Translations under genes and position numbers: made by a program
Part shown: piece by piece, positions 1 through 8,062 of the stretch
Layout of the letters: every line of letters starts with the position of its first letter
Position numbering within the stretch: position 1 is the stretch's first letter
NCBI GenBank assembly: GCA_963733065.1
Contig: CAVTBT010000003.1
Span: 62,001 to 126,000, forward strand
Direction of reading: 5' to 3'
DNA length: 64,000 bases
DNA from: CAVTBT01 sp963733065
GTDB taxonomy: Bacteria; Actinomycetota; Thermoleophilia; Gaiellales; Gaiellaceae
The notes under the pieces: generated by a model
The model's input: only the letters and a program-made list of their open reading frames with translations
Database searches by the model: none
Told to the model about the DNA's origin: nothing

Positions 1-573
1 GCGGGCCAGCAGTGAGAGCGGCGGCTGAACGGAGTCGACGTGCGCGACCGCCTCGCAGCGATCGAGTTGGTCGACATCGACGTTCGACAGCCCGATCCAT
101 CGCACCTTGCCCTCGTCGACGAGCTCGGACATCGTCCCCCAGGACTCCTCGAACGGTGTGCCGGTCGTCCAGTCGGGCCAGTGCACCTGGTAGAGATCGA
201 TGCGCTCGACTCCGAGCCGGCGCAGGCTCTGCTCGCACTCGTGACGGATCGACTCGGGCCGCAGGTCGTTGTCGATGACGCCGTCCGGGCGCCCGTACCA
301 GTTGCGCCCGCATTTCGTGAAGACGTGGACGTCCTCGCCGACGCGGTACGGCTCGACCGCACGGGCGATCACCTCCTCCGAGTGGCCGAGACCGTAGACG
401 GCTGCGGTGTCCACCCAGTTGACGCCCTGCTCGACCGCGTAGCGGATGGCCGCCACCGACTCGTCGTCGTCCACCGGTCCCCACCCGAACTTCCACGGGC
501 CGCCGATCGCCCACGCGCCGAAGCCGACCGTCGTCAGCTCCGGCCCGCGCTCCCCCAGCCGTCTCGTCCTCAC
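1..573 (-). CDS. Aldo/keto reductase, N-terminal part (cut by window edge)
   Basis: NADPH-dependent carbonyl/aldose reductase or sugar dehydrogenase of the aldo/keto reductase barrel family. The 191 visible residues contain the family tetrad: Asp55, Tyr60, Lys87 and His131 (DLYQVHWP). The protein starts with GTG, and that codon overlaps the epimerase stop in a GTGA junction, so it is translationally coupled as the last visible gene of the sugar-acid operon. The family is usually 310-340 aa, so roughly 130 C-terminal residues lie outside the window. Context suggests oxidation or reduction of the sugar handled by the neighbouring dehydratase and aldolase; the substrate cannot be read from sequence. 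Confidence 0.9.
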   Translation of the reverse strand, partial: MRTRRLGERGPELTTVGFGAWAIGGPWKFGWGPVDDDESVAAIRYAVEQGVNWVDTAAVYGLGHSEEVIARAVEPYRVGEDVHVFTKCGRNWYGRPDGVIDNDLRPESIRHECEQSLRRLGVERIDLYQVHWPDWTTGTPFEESWGTMSELVDEGKVRWIGLSNVDVDQLDRCEAVAHVDSVQPPLSLLAR

Positions 574-1457
574 GTTTTCGTCCTCCCGTCGTCGTCCAGG
601 TAGTCGCGCCACGACCGCCTGGGCGTCCAGCCCAGCAGCCGCTGGGCCTTCGCCGACGAGATCGCGGACGCGTCCTCGCGCTCCACCGGCCGGAACTCGA
701 TGCCCTCACCGTCGTAGTACGTCGTGACTGTCTCGACGAGGGGGTGACCGCCGATCGTGTCGGGCGAGGCGATGTAGAAGACCTCGTGCCCGGGCAGGTT
801 CGTGTCGATCGCGAGCACGACCGCGTCGCAGAGGTCGTACACGTCGATGTACGAGCAGTAGTTCCCGATCAGCACGGAGGCGTCGCGCACGATCGGGCCG
901 AGGTTCCGCTCGTACGAGCCCTCGTCCTGCACCCAGCACGGACGGATCGACGTGCAGCGGATGTCGGCCCGCTCGACCGCCCGCTCGCAGAGCAGCTCGC
1001 CGAACCACTTGGCCGTGGCGTACGGATCCTGCGGCCGAATCGGATGCTCCTCGTCGACCGGCAGGTACTCGGGCTTGTACGGGCGGTAGGCGAAGATGAA
1101 CCCGGGCGCCGTCTCGCTCGAGAAGTTCACGAACCGGCGCGCGCCGTGACGAATCGCGGCCTCGAGCACGTTGAACGTGCTCATCATGTTGTTGCCGAAC
1201 ACGACGTGCGGCGCGTTGTGGAACGGCTGCGGGATCGCGGCCGTATGGATCACGACCTCGCAGCCCTCTGCGAGCACGAAGGCCGCCCCGGCATCGGTCA
1301 GATCGGCCTGGACGTAATCCTCCGGCTCGCCGGGTTCCAGCCGGTCCCAGTTCGGGCGCGTCAGGTCGCTCGCGCGCACGTCGTGGCCCGCCTCCATGAG
1401 CCGTGGGACGAGCGCGCGGCCAACCTTGCCGTGCGCTCCGGTGACGAGGATCTTCAT
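570..1457 (-). CDS. NAD-dependent epimerase/dehydratase (extended SDR)
   Basis: Extended short-chain dehydrogenase of 295 aa acting on a sugar or nucleotide sugar. The N-terminal Rossmann motif TGAHGKVG lies at residues 7-14, and the catalytic pair Tyr146/Lys150 sits in PYATAK. A Ser-rich NFSSE strand precedes it. Similarity in style to uronate dehydrogenases and UDP-glucose 4-epimerases is apparent, but the exact substrate is not. The start ATG overlaps the stop of the upstream kinase by 4 nt, and its own stop overlaps the aldo/keto reductase start, so it belongs to the leftward sugar-acid operon. In that context an aldose or uronate dehydrogenase role is plausible (inference). Confidence 0.88.
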   Translation of the reverse strand: MKILVTGAHGKVGRALVPRLMEAGHDVRASDLTRPNWDRLEPGEPEDYVQADLTDAGAAFVLAEGCEVVIHTAAIPQPFHNAPHVVFGNNMMSTFNVLEAAIRHGARRFVNFSSETAPGFIFAYRPYKPEYLPVDEEHPIRPQDPYATAKWFGELLCERAVERADIRCTSIRPCWVQDEGSYERNLGPIVRDASVLIGNYCSYIDVYDLCDAVVLAIDTNLPGHEVFYIASPDTIGGHPLVETVTTYYDGEGIEFRPVEREDASAISSAKAQRLLGWTPRRSWRDYLDDDGRTKT

Positions 1458-2378
1458 GCGGCGCCTCCTGTCAGCTCGTGCTCGATCTCGGGCAGGGTCG
1501 GGAACGTCTCCCAGTCGCCGGTGCCGGCCAGCGCCGCGGCGGCAAGCGCATTTGCGGCGCGCGCGCAGTCTCGTGGGCCGAGACCGCGCAGCAGGCCCCA
1601 GGCGAAGCCGGCCGCGAAGCCGTCGCCGGCGCCGATCTCGTCGCGAACGGCGGCGAGGCGCGCAGGCGGCACGACCTCGCCTGCCGACGAGGCAGCCCCG
1701 CTCGCCGACCCGGACGACGGCGTCCCGCGCCCCGGCTGCGCGCACGGCGTCCGCGACGTCCTGTGCCGAGTCGGCGCCCCAGAGCAACCGGCCCTCCTCG
1801 AGACCGCAGAGGTACCAGTCCACGTGCGGGAGCAGGTCGCGATGCGCCGCGAGCGCGTCGGCCGGAGCTGCCCAGAGCGCCGGGCGCCAGTTCGGGTCGA
1901 AGAGCACGGTCGCGCCTCCCTCGGCTGCCCGGCGGGCCAGGTCGTGGACGAGCGCGTGCGGTCCCTCGCCGAGCGCCGTCGTGATCCCGGTCAGGTGGAC
2001 GAGCCGGACGCCGTCGAGCAGCTCGTCCGGTACGTCGCCGGGGCCGAGGCCGCTCGCCGCGGAGCCGTGGCGGTGGTAGAGGACGTGCGAGCGCCCACCG
2101 TCGCGCCACTTCGTGAAGAGGCCGGTCGGCCGCTCCGGATCGCGCCGAGCGACGACCCGCACGCCCTCGGCGAGCAGCGTCCGCTCGACGAGGTCGCCGT
2201 AGGCGTCGGCGCCGAGCGCGGAGACCCACGTCGCCTCGACGCCCAGCCTGGCCAGCGCGACCGCGAGGTTCGACTCCGCTCCGGCGATCCGGAGGGTCAG
2301 CTGCTGGCCTGCCTCGAGCGGCCCGTCGCCGACGGGATCGAGCAGCGCCATCGTCTCGCCGACCGTCAACGCCGTCAT
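1454..2378 (-). CDS. PfkB-family carbohydrate kinase (2-keto-3-deoxygluconate kinase-like), frameshifted
   Basis: Ribokinase/PfkB family sugar kinase. The first part (ATG at 2378) shows the N-terminal GAESNLAVALARLG signature and reads well to about 1680. There the frame shifts by one base, and the remaining 70 residues continue in another frame with the C-terminal PfkB signature and catalytic Asp in GAGDGFAAGF. Both ends keep 4-nt overlaps with their neighbours, so the operon layout is intact and a sequence error near 1670-1685 is at least as likely as a real mutation. In a pathway with an IlvD-type dehydratase and a DHDPS-type aldolase, phosphorylation of a 2-keto-3-deoxy sugar acid is the natural role (inference). 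Confidence 0.8.
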
Positions 2379-3142
2379 GCGAGCGGCGCACGGTAGGCGG
2401 TCGGATACCCCGGCACCCGTTCGGCGACGGCCGCCTTGCGGCGGGCGGACGGCAGCCGGTCGCGGACGGCCGAGAGCTCCTCCTGGACGTCCTCGCCCTC
2501 GCGGGCGCGCACGAGCAGGTCGGGGCGGATGTTGGCGATCGCCGAGACGCAGCCGGCCGAGCCGGCGCGGAACGACTCGACGACGAACGCATCGGTGCCC
2601 GTCAGCACGTCGACGTCGGTTTCGAGGTACTCGAGGTGCCGCTCCCAGGACTTCGTGGAGTCCTTCACGCCGCGCAGGCCGTCGGCCGCGAGCGTCCGCA
2701 CGGCATCGAGCGAGAGCTCGTTGCCGGTCCGCTCCGGGATCGTGTACGCGTACACCGGGCTGCCGTCCGCGGCGGCGATCAGACGCCGGTAGTGCTCGAC
2801 CACCTCGGCGTCGGAGAGCGCGAAATAGTAGGGGACGACCGCCGACACCCCCGCGGCGCCGGACGCGAGCGCACGCCTGGCCAGCTCGACGGTCGCGGTC
2901 GTGGCCGGGCGGCCCACGTGGGCGAGCACGGTCGCTTGCCCGTCCGCGGTCTCGATCGTCACGCGCACGACCGCGTCCACCTCGTCGGGCTCGAGCAGCG
3001 GGCCCTCCCCGGTCGTGCCGCAGGGCATGAGGGCGTCCACACCCTGGTCGACGAGCCACGCCACGTGCGCGGCCAGGGCGCGCTCGTCGACGGCCCCGTC
3101 CGGCCGAAACGGGGTCGTGAGCGCGACGACGACCTGCGGCAC
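2375..3142 (-). CDS. Dihydrodipicolinate synthase/N-acetylneuraminate lyase family aldolase
   Basis: Class I (Schiff-base) aldolase or dehydratase of the DapA/NanA family. It opens with VVALTTPF, carries the GTTGEG substrate loop, a Tyr in YAYTIPERTG and the Schiff-base Lys in GVKDST. The GTG start at 3142 lies 4 nt after the dehydratase stop. At 255 aa it is shorter than the usual 290-300 aa, the difference lying after the catalytic lysine in the C-terminal helices. Placed between a sugar-acid dehydratase and a keto-sugar kinase, it is more likely a 2-keto-3-deoxy-acid aldolase or dehydratase than a lysine-biosynthesis enzyme. Confidence 0.88.
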   Translation of the reverse strand: MPQVVVALTTPFRPDGAVDERALAAHVAWLVDQGVDALMPCGTTGEGPLLEPDEVDAVVRVTIETADGQATVLAHVGRPATTATVELARRALASGAAGVSAVVPYYFALSDAEVVEHYRRLIAAADGSPVYAYTIPERTGNELSLDAVRTLAADGLRGVKDSTKSWERHLEYLETDVDVLTGTDAFVVESFRAGSAGCVSAIANIRPDLLVRAREGEDVQEELSAVRDRLPSARRKAAVAERVPGYPTAYRAPLA

Positions 3143-3146
3143 CGGG

Positions 3147-4915
3147 CTACAGGTAGGTGACCGCGTCGGCCACGACGGCCGCGCGGCCACGCAGGAAGTC
3201 CAGGTCGCAGCCCTCGTTCGCCTGCAGGACGTGCTCGCGGTGGAGCAGCCGGTAGCCGCGCTCGTCCTTGGCCGGCGGCGGCGTCCACGCGTCGCGTCGC
3301 GCCGCGAGCTCCGCCTCGTCGACCACGAGGTCGAGCCGCCGGCCCTCGACATCGAGCCGGATGAGGTCGCCGTCCTGGACGAGCGAGAGCGGCCCGCCGA
3401 TCGCGGACTCCGGGGCCACGTGGAGCACGACCGCACCGTACGACGTCCCGCTCATGCGTGCGTCGGAGATGCGGACGAGATCGGCGATCCCCTGCTTCAG
3501 CAGCTTCGCCGGAATCGGCAGGTGCCCCCACTCCGGCATGCCCGGCCCACCGACCGGACCGGCGTTGCGGAGCACCATGACGCTCGTCGCGTCGCACTCG
3601 AGCGCCGGGTCGTCGACGCGCGCGGCGAGGTCGTGGATGTCCTCGAACACGAGCGCGCGGCCCTCGTGCTGCAGCAGGTGGGACTCGGCTGCGGAGATCT
3701 TCATGACGGCGCCGTCCGGGCAGAGGCTGCCGCGGAGCACCACGAGCGAGCCTCCCTCGTCGAGCGGCGCATCGGCGCCGCGGATCACGTCGTGGTTGAT
3801 GATCTGCGCGCCGGCGATGTTCTCGGCGACCGTCCGGCCCGTGACGGTGACGGCGTCGAGGTGCAGGAGCTCGTCGATCTCGGCCATGACCGCGGGCAGC
3901 CCGCCGGCGTAGAAGAAGTCCTCCATGAGGTGCTCGCCCGCCGGCTTGAGGTTCACGAGCCAGGGGGTCGTCGCGCAGAGCTCGTCGAAGAGCCCGAGCG
4001 GCAGCTCCACGCCGACGCGCCCGGCGTAGGCGATCAGATGCAGGATCGCGTTCGTCGAGCCGGAGATGGCGTGCAGGACGCGGATCGCGTTCTCGAAGGC
4101 CTCGCGCGTGAGGATGTCGGAGGGCTTCAGGTCGAGCTCGACGAGCTCGACGATCTGGCGGCCCGCGGTCTCGGCGATCTGCGCGCGGCGCGAGTCCACG
4201 GCCGGGATGGCGGCGGCGCCGGGTAGGGTCAGCCCGAGGCCCTCGGTGACGCACGCCATCGTCGAGGCGGTGCCCATCGTCATGCAGTGGCCGTTCGAGC
4301 GCGACATCGAGTTCTCGATCTCGACCCAGTCCTGCTCGGTGATCCGGCCGGCGCGGAGCTCCTCGTGGTAGTGCCAGCAGTCGCTGCACGACCCGATCGA
4401 GCGGCCGCGCCAGTGGCCGTTCAGCATCGGGCCGCCGGTGACGACGATCGTCGGGATGTCCGCGCTCGCGGCACCCAGGATGCTCGCCGGGTTCGTCTTG
4501 TCGCAGCCCGTCAGCAGCACGACGCCGTCGAGCGGATAGGCGCGGATCGACTCCTCGACGTCCATCGCCATCAGGTTCCGGTAGAGCATCGTCGTCGGCT
4601 TCATCAGCGACTCGCCGAGCGACATGACGGGGAACTCGAGCGGGAAGCCGCCAGCCTGCAGGACGCCGCGCTTGACCGCCTCGGCCAGGCCGCGCAGGTG
4701 CACGTTGCAGTTGACGAGCTCGCTCCAGCTGTTGCAGATGCCGATCACGGGCCTGCCGCGAAACGTCTCGTCCGTGAACGCCGGTGGACTTCAGCCACGA
4801 GCGGTGCAGGAATCCGTCCAGGTCGCTGTCGCTCGAACCATTCCTCGCTCCGCCGCCCGCGCGGGGCCGCGCCGTCGCCGTTCCCGAAGGCCGCGCCGTT
4901 ACGCATGGTCGCCAT
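3147..4915 (-). CDS. IlvD/Edd family sugar-acid dehydratase (L-arabinonate dehydratase-like), two N-terminal frameshifts
   Basis: Fe-S dehydratase that converts an aldonic acid to a 2-keto-3-deoxy acid (family knowledge). From about 4760 downward the frame is intact and carries GICNSWSELVNCN, the cluster-ligand regions LLTGCDKTNPAS and GSCSDCWHYHEE, and NGHCMTMGTASTMA. The true start is ATG 4915, 4 nt after a GAGGAG Shine-Dalgarno. The first 55 codons are spread over three frames: RRSEEWFE, then DLDGFLHRSWLKSTG, then FTDETFRGRP. This means indels near 4838 and 4785. WFE...DGFLHRSW resembles arabinonate/xylonate-type dehydratases more than biosynthetic IlvD. It is the second gene of the leftward operon. 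Confidence 0.85.
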
Positions 4916-4924
4916 GTCGCTCCT

Positions 4925-5197
4925 CTAGTTCGTCGCGGGCTGCCGCCAGGCAAGCGCCGCATGGTCGACGACGGTGCCGGTGCCCGCGCAGCGGAGACAG
5001 TCCCCGGCGCCCGCGCAGGCAGGACAGCCGGCGAACACCGCGTCGGCGACATCGAGCGTCGAGCCGCATGCGCAGAGGGCCGAGAGCTCCCCGCCACGGA
5101 GCTCGAACCCCTCGAACGCATGGCCACGGTGGACGTGAAAGGAGCCGATTCCGGGCCCGGACTGCGCACGTATCGCTCCCTTCACAAGACGTATCAT
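4925..5197 (-). CDS. Small Cys-rich protein with DnaJ-like CxxCxGxG motif
   Basis: A 90-aa protein of unknown function that leads the leftward sugar-acid operon; its stop is 9 nt before the dehydratase start. The C-terminal half carries six cysteines in three pairs, CAC, CPAC and CLRC. The last two are spaced like DnaJ zinc-binding repeats (CxxCxGxG), so a zinc ribbon is likely. The N-terminal half is His-rich around FHVHRGHAFEG. No Shine-Dalgarno is seen; the ATG lies inside a perfect ATCATATGAT palindrome shared with the divergent amidohydrolase promoter. It could assist Fe-S loading of the adjacent dehydratase, but this is only inference. Confidence 0.65.
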   Translation of the reverse strand: MIRLVKGAIRAQSGPGIGSFHVHRGHAFEGFELRGGELSALCACGSTLDVADAVFAGCPACAGAGDCLRCAGTGTVVDHAALAWRQPATN

Positions 5198-5203
5198 ATG
5201 ATC
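5192..5203. promoter_or_regulatory. Palindromic operator candidate between divergent operons
   Basis: TATCATATGATC contains the perfect palindrome ATCATATGAT at 5193-5202. It sits between divergent start codons only 13 nt apart (ATG 5197 minus and ATG 5211 plus). A near-identical sequence, TATCGTATGATG, lies at 11974-11985 over the start of the GntR/FCD regulator. Binding by that regulator is inferred. The plus-strand TATGAT at 5197-5202 may also be a -10 hexamer. Confidence 0.4.
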
Positions 5204-5210
5204 TTTGGCG

Positions 5211-6332
5211 ATGGCGGACGGCCTCCGCGCACCCGAGCGCTCCGGTGGTCGCGAGACGCTCGCAGACCTCTTCGTCGTCGACGCCGACGTCCACATCCAC
5301 GAGGATCCGGCGGAGCTGGCGGAGTTCGCCGAGCCGCCCTGGGACGTCGCGCTCCGCGAGATCGCCAAGGTCGAGGAGCGATACCTCGACCTGCCGGCGA
5401 TGTCACCCAGGGCCGAGTACCGCATCCCCTGGCCGGGCGGCTCGAACCGCCCTCAGGTCGTCTCGACGGCCGCCGACATGCGCCGCGAGCTCGACGACCT
5501 GCACGTGAACGAGGCCGTGCTCTTCCCCGACCACCTGCTGTCGCTGGCGATGGTGCGCGACCCCGCGTTCGCCGTCGCGCTCGCACGCGCGTACAACGAG
5601 TGGCTCGTCGACCGCTGGCTGCGCCACGACCCGACGCTCCGCGGGGCCATCGTGCTGCCGCCGCAGAGCCCGGCCGCGGGCGCCGAGGAGATTCGCCGCC
5701 ACGCGGGCAACCCCGGCTACGTGTGTGCCTACCTGCCGGCCTCGGGCCTCAAGGTGCTCTACGGCGACGAGCGCTACGACCCCGTCTACGACGCCGCCCA
5801 GGAGGCCGGCCTGGCGATCGCGATCCACAGCGTCGAGGCGGTCTACCCCGTGTTCCCGTTCCAGCTCGAGCAGTTCCGCACCGCGCTCGCGGTGCACTCG
5901 CTCGCGCACCCGTTGGCCATGGTCGCGAACCTCGTGTCGATGCTCGAGACCGGCGTTCCCGTGCGCTTCCCCGACCTACGCATCGCGTTCATGGAGGCCG
6001 GCACCGCGTGGGTGCCGTGGATCGCGAACCGGCTCGACAAGGAGTACACCGAGCGGCGCCGCGAGGTGCCACTGCTGCAGGAGCGGCCGAGCCACTACAT
6101 GCGCCGCTTCCGGTACGGGACGCAGCCGATCGAGGAGCCGGAGGCGCGCACCGACGTCGTCAAGCTGTTCGAGCTCTTCGACGGCGAGCACACGGCCATG
6201 TTCGCCTCGGACTGGCCGCACCACGACTTCGACCACACCCAGCACGTCTTCGGCCTGCCCTTCGCGCCGGAGGCCCGCCGCCGGATCATGGGGCTGAACG
6301 CCGCGGAGTTCTTCGGCATCGACACCCCGTGA
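5211..6332 (+). CDS. Amidohydrolase family protein (PF04909-type)
   Basis: Metal-dependent hydrolase or decarboxylase of the amidohydrolase-2 group (373 aa), whose members include ACMSD-type decarboxylases. The metal-binding HxH is at His28/His30 in DADVHIHED, a later His is in AIAIHSVEA, and the catalytic-type Asp is in FASDWPHHD near the C-terminus. ATG 5211 is preferred over the in-frame TTG 5205. No Shine-Dalgarno is visible, and a TATGAT hexamer lies 8 nt upstream. The next gene, a Rieske protein, overlaps its stop by 4 nt. The pairing suggests turnover of a carboxylated or cyclic intermediate; substrate unknown. Confidence 0.88.
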   Translation: MADGLRAPERSGGRETLADLFVVDADVHIHEDPAELAEFAEPPWDVALREIAKVEERYLDLPAMSPRAEYRIPWPGGSNRPQVVSTAADMRRELDDLHVNEAVLFPDHLLSLAMVRDPAFAVALARAYNEWLVDRWLRHDPTLRGAIVLPPQSPAAGAEEIRRHAGNPGYVCAYLPASGLKVLYGDERYDPVYDAAQEAGLAIAIHSVEAVYPVFPFQLEQFRTALAVHSLAHPLAMVANLVSMLETGVPVRFPDLRIAFMEAGTAWVPWIANRLDKEYTERRREVPLLQERPSHYMRRFRYGTQPIEEPEARTDVVKLFELFDGEHTAMFASDWPHHDFDHTQHVFGLPFAPEARRRIMGLNAAEFFGIDTP

Positions 6333-6688
6333 CGGAACATTCCATCGGGCCGCTGGAGGATCTCCCGCCGGGAACGCACCGCGTCGTGCGGGTGGGCAAC
6401 CGCGAGCTCGGCGTGTTCAACATCCGCGGACAGGTGCACGCCATCCCGAACCTCTGTCCCCATCAGCGCGGGCCGCTGTGCGAGGGCGGCGTCTCGGGCA
6501 CGATCGACTACGGGCCGCACACGGACTGGAAGCTCGCGTGGATCTGGGAGGACGAGGTCGTCACGTGCCCGTGGCACGCGCTCGAGTTCCACGTCCCGAC
6601 CGGACGCTGCGTCGCGTTCGACGACATCCGGCTGCGCACGTACGAGGTGCGCGTCACCGACGACGGCGAGCTGCGGGTGGTGATCTAG
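6329..6688 (+). CDS. Rieske [2Fe-2S] ferredoxin-like protein
   Basis: A 119-aa stand-alone Rieske domain. Cluster ligands are visible as Cys43-x-His45 (CPHQRG) and Cys80-x-x-His83 (CPWHALEFH), with the usual 34-residue spacing between pairs. The GTG start overlaps the amidohydrolase stop (GTGA), so it is co-translated with it. Such proteins either feed electrons to Rieske-type oxygenases or act as small subunits. No oxygenase alpha subunit or flavin reductase is present nearby, so its electron partner is unknown. A short gap (4 nt) separates it from the SDR. Confidence 0.92.
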   Translation: MTEHSIGPLEDLPPGTHRVVRVGNRELGVFNIRGQVHAIPNLCPHQRGPLCEGGVSGTIDYGPHTDWKLAWIWEDEVVTCPWHALEFHVPTGRCVAFDDIRLRTYEVRVTDDGELRVVI

Positions 6689-6692
6689 CTCG

Positions 6693-7451
6693 ATGCCCGT
6701 CGCGCTCGTCACCGGCGCGGCGCGCGACCGTGGCATCGGCCGCGGCATCGCGCTGGCGCTCGCGCGGCACGGCTTCGACGTCGCCCTCAACGACGTGGGG
6801 CACGAGGACGAGGGCCGGCGGCGTGTGGCCGAGCTCGAGGCGCTCGGCCGGCGGGGGGCGTTTCTGCTCGGAGACGTCCGCACGCCCGATGGCAACGAGC
6901 GGCTCGTGGCCGAGACCGTCCAGGCGCTCGGCCGCCTCGACGCCTTCGTCGCCAACGCAGGCGTGGCGCGATGGGTGCCGCTGACCGACGTGACCCGCGA
7001 CGACTGGGAGCACGTCATGGGCGTGAACCTGTTCGGCGTCCTCCACGGCTGCCGGGCCGCCGCCGCCCAGATGCGGCGCCAGGGAGACGGCGGCCGGATC
7101 GTCGTCACGTCCTCCGTCAACGCCGCCATGCCCTTCAGCCCGCTCGGCGTCTACGGGGCCTCGAAGCACGCGGCGGGCCTGCTGGTCGGCGTGCTGGCGC
7201 GCGAATGGGGCGCAGACGACATCTCCGTCAACCACGTCGGCCCGGGGTGGGTGGACACCAACATCAACGACGTCTCGCCGGACTTCGACACCGACGGGAA
7301 GCGCGCCGCGGCCGGCGCGACCATCCCGTTCGGCGGCCGCGCCGCCCGGCCGGACGAGATCGGCGAGGCCGTCGCCCACCTCGTCACCTCGACCTACACG
7401 ACCGGCGCCTACCTCCGTGTCGACGGTGGCCTGGTCATCGGCAAGTACTGA
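6693..7451 (+). CDS. SDR family NAD(P)-dependent oxidoreductase
   Basis: Classical short-chain dehydrogenase of 252 aa. It has the glycine-rich TGAARDRGIGRG motif at residues 7-18, NAG at 88-90, the catalytic Ser140 region, and Tyr154/Lys158 in YGASK. The C-terminus YLRVDGGL is typical of the FabG-like group. It lies 4 nt after the Rieske gene and its stop overlaps the next gene's ATG, so it is part of the rightward operon. A role in oxidising a hydroxy intermediate of the sugar-acid pathway is likely, but the substrate is not determinable. Confidence 0.92.
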   Translation: MPVALVTGAARDRGIGRGIALALARHGFDVALNDVGHEDEGRRRVAELEALGRRGAFLLGDVRTPDGNERLVAETVQALGRLDAFVANAGVARWVPLTDVTRDDWEHVMGVNLFGVLHGCRAAAAQMRRQGDGGRIVVTSSVNAAMPFSPLGVYGASKHAAGLLVGVLAREWGADDISVNHVGPGWVDTNINDVSPDFDTDGKRAAAGATIPFGGRAARPDEIGEAVAHLVTSTYTTGAYLRVDGGLVIGKY

Positions 7452-8061
7452 TGCGCATCCTGGTCGTCGGCCCCGAGCACCATCCCGTCGAGCAGGAGCT
7501 CGGCGCGCTCGGCCACGAGCTCGAGCGCGACGGCGTCGACGCCGAGGGCCTCGTCACGCTGCCGCCGGAGCCCGAGCTCGCGCCGCATCGCCGAGCTCGA
7601 CGGCGACGCCTTCGAGGACACGGTGCGGCGCTGGGCCGAGGAGCCGTTCTTCGCCGCGCAGCCGTGGCTCGCGGCGGCGGTCGAGCGCGGCTCGGGGAGC
7701 TGGGTGGCGGTGACCTCGATCCTCGGCACCCAGCCGTTTCCGGGGGGCGGCGCCGCCGGCGCGCGGCGCCATGGCGCTGCAGACGCTCGTCCGCGTCGCA
7801 GCGCTCGAGGGCGGCCCGCACGGCGTGCGCGCCAACGCCGTCGCCCCGGGTTGGCTCGAGGCGTCCACACCCCCCGGGCTCGACGCCGGGCTGGCCGTCG
7901 CCGACACGCCCCTGCGCGCCCTCGCCACCCCGGCCGCGGTAGCCCAGACGGTGTCGTGGCTGCTTTCGCCGGCGGCCGGCCACGTGACCGGCGAGGTGCT
8001 GCGCGTCGACGGCGGCTACACGATCACGCGGGGCAGCCGCCCCGATCCACGAGAGGAGTGA
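7451..8061 (+). pseudogene. Degenerate, frameshifted SDR-like gene
   Basis: The remains of, or an error-bearing copy of, an SDR-family protein. ATG 7451 overlaps the preceding SDR stop. Reading passes through three frames: MRILVVGPEHH onward, then ELDGDAFEDTVRRWAEEPFF through SWVAVTSILGTQPF, then ALQTLVRVAALEGGPHGVRA to the family-typical end VTGEVLRVDGGYT. Shifts lie near 7590 and 7765. Even in the best composite there is no TGxxxGxG nucleotide loop and no YxxxK catalytic pair; the region after TSILG reads GGGAAGARGAMA. So it may be a non-catalytic paralogue that forms a heteromer with its neighbour, or simply decayed. Confidence 0.6.
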
Positions 8062-8062
8062 G

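Noticed and set aside
744..2396. Long plus-strand frame (550 aa) opposite the kinase and epimerase genes.
   Set aside because: Arg/Ala/Val-rich composition, no recognisable motif, fully antisense to well-supported genes. The same applies to the large antisense frames at 29798-31657, 34061-35914, 35584-38163 and 49541-51709.
3147..4748. Biosynthetic IlvD (branched-chain amino acid synthesis).
   Set aside because: The N-terminal DGFLHRSW segment and the operon context fit an aldonic-acid dehydratase better.
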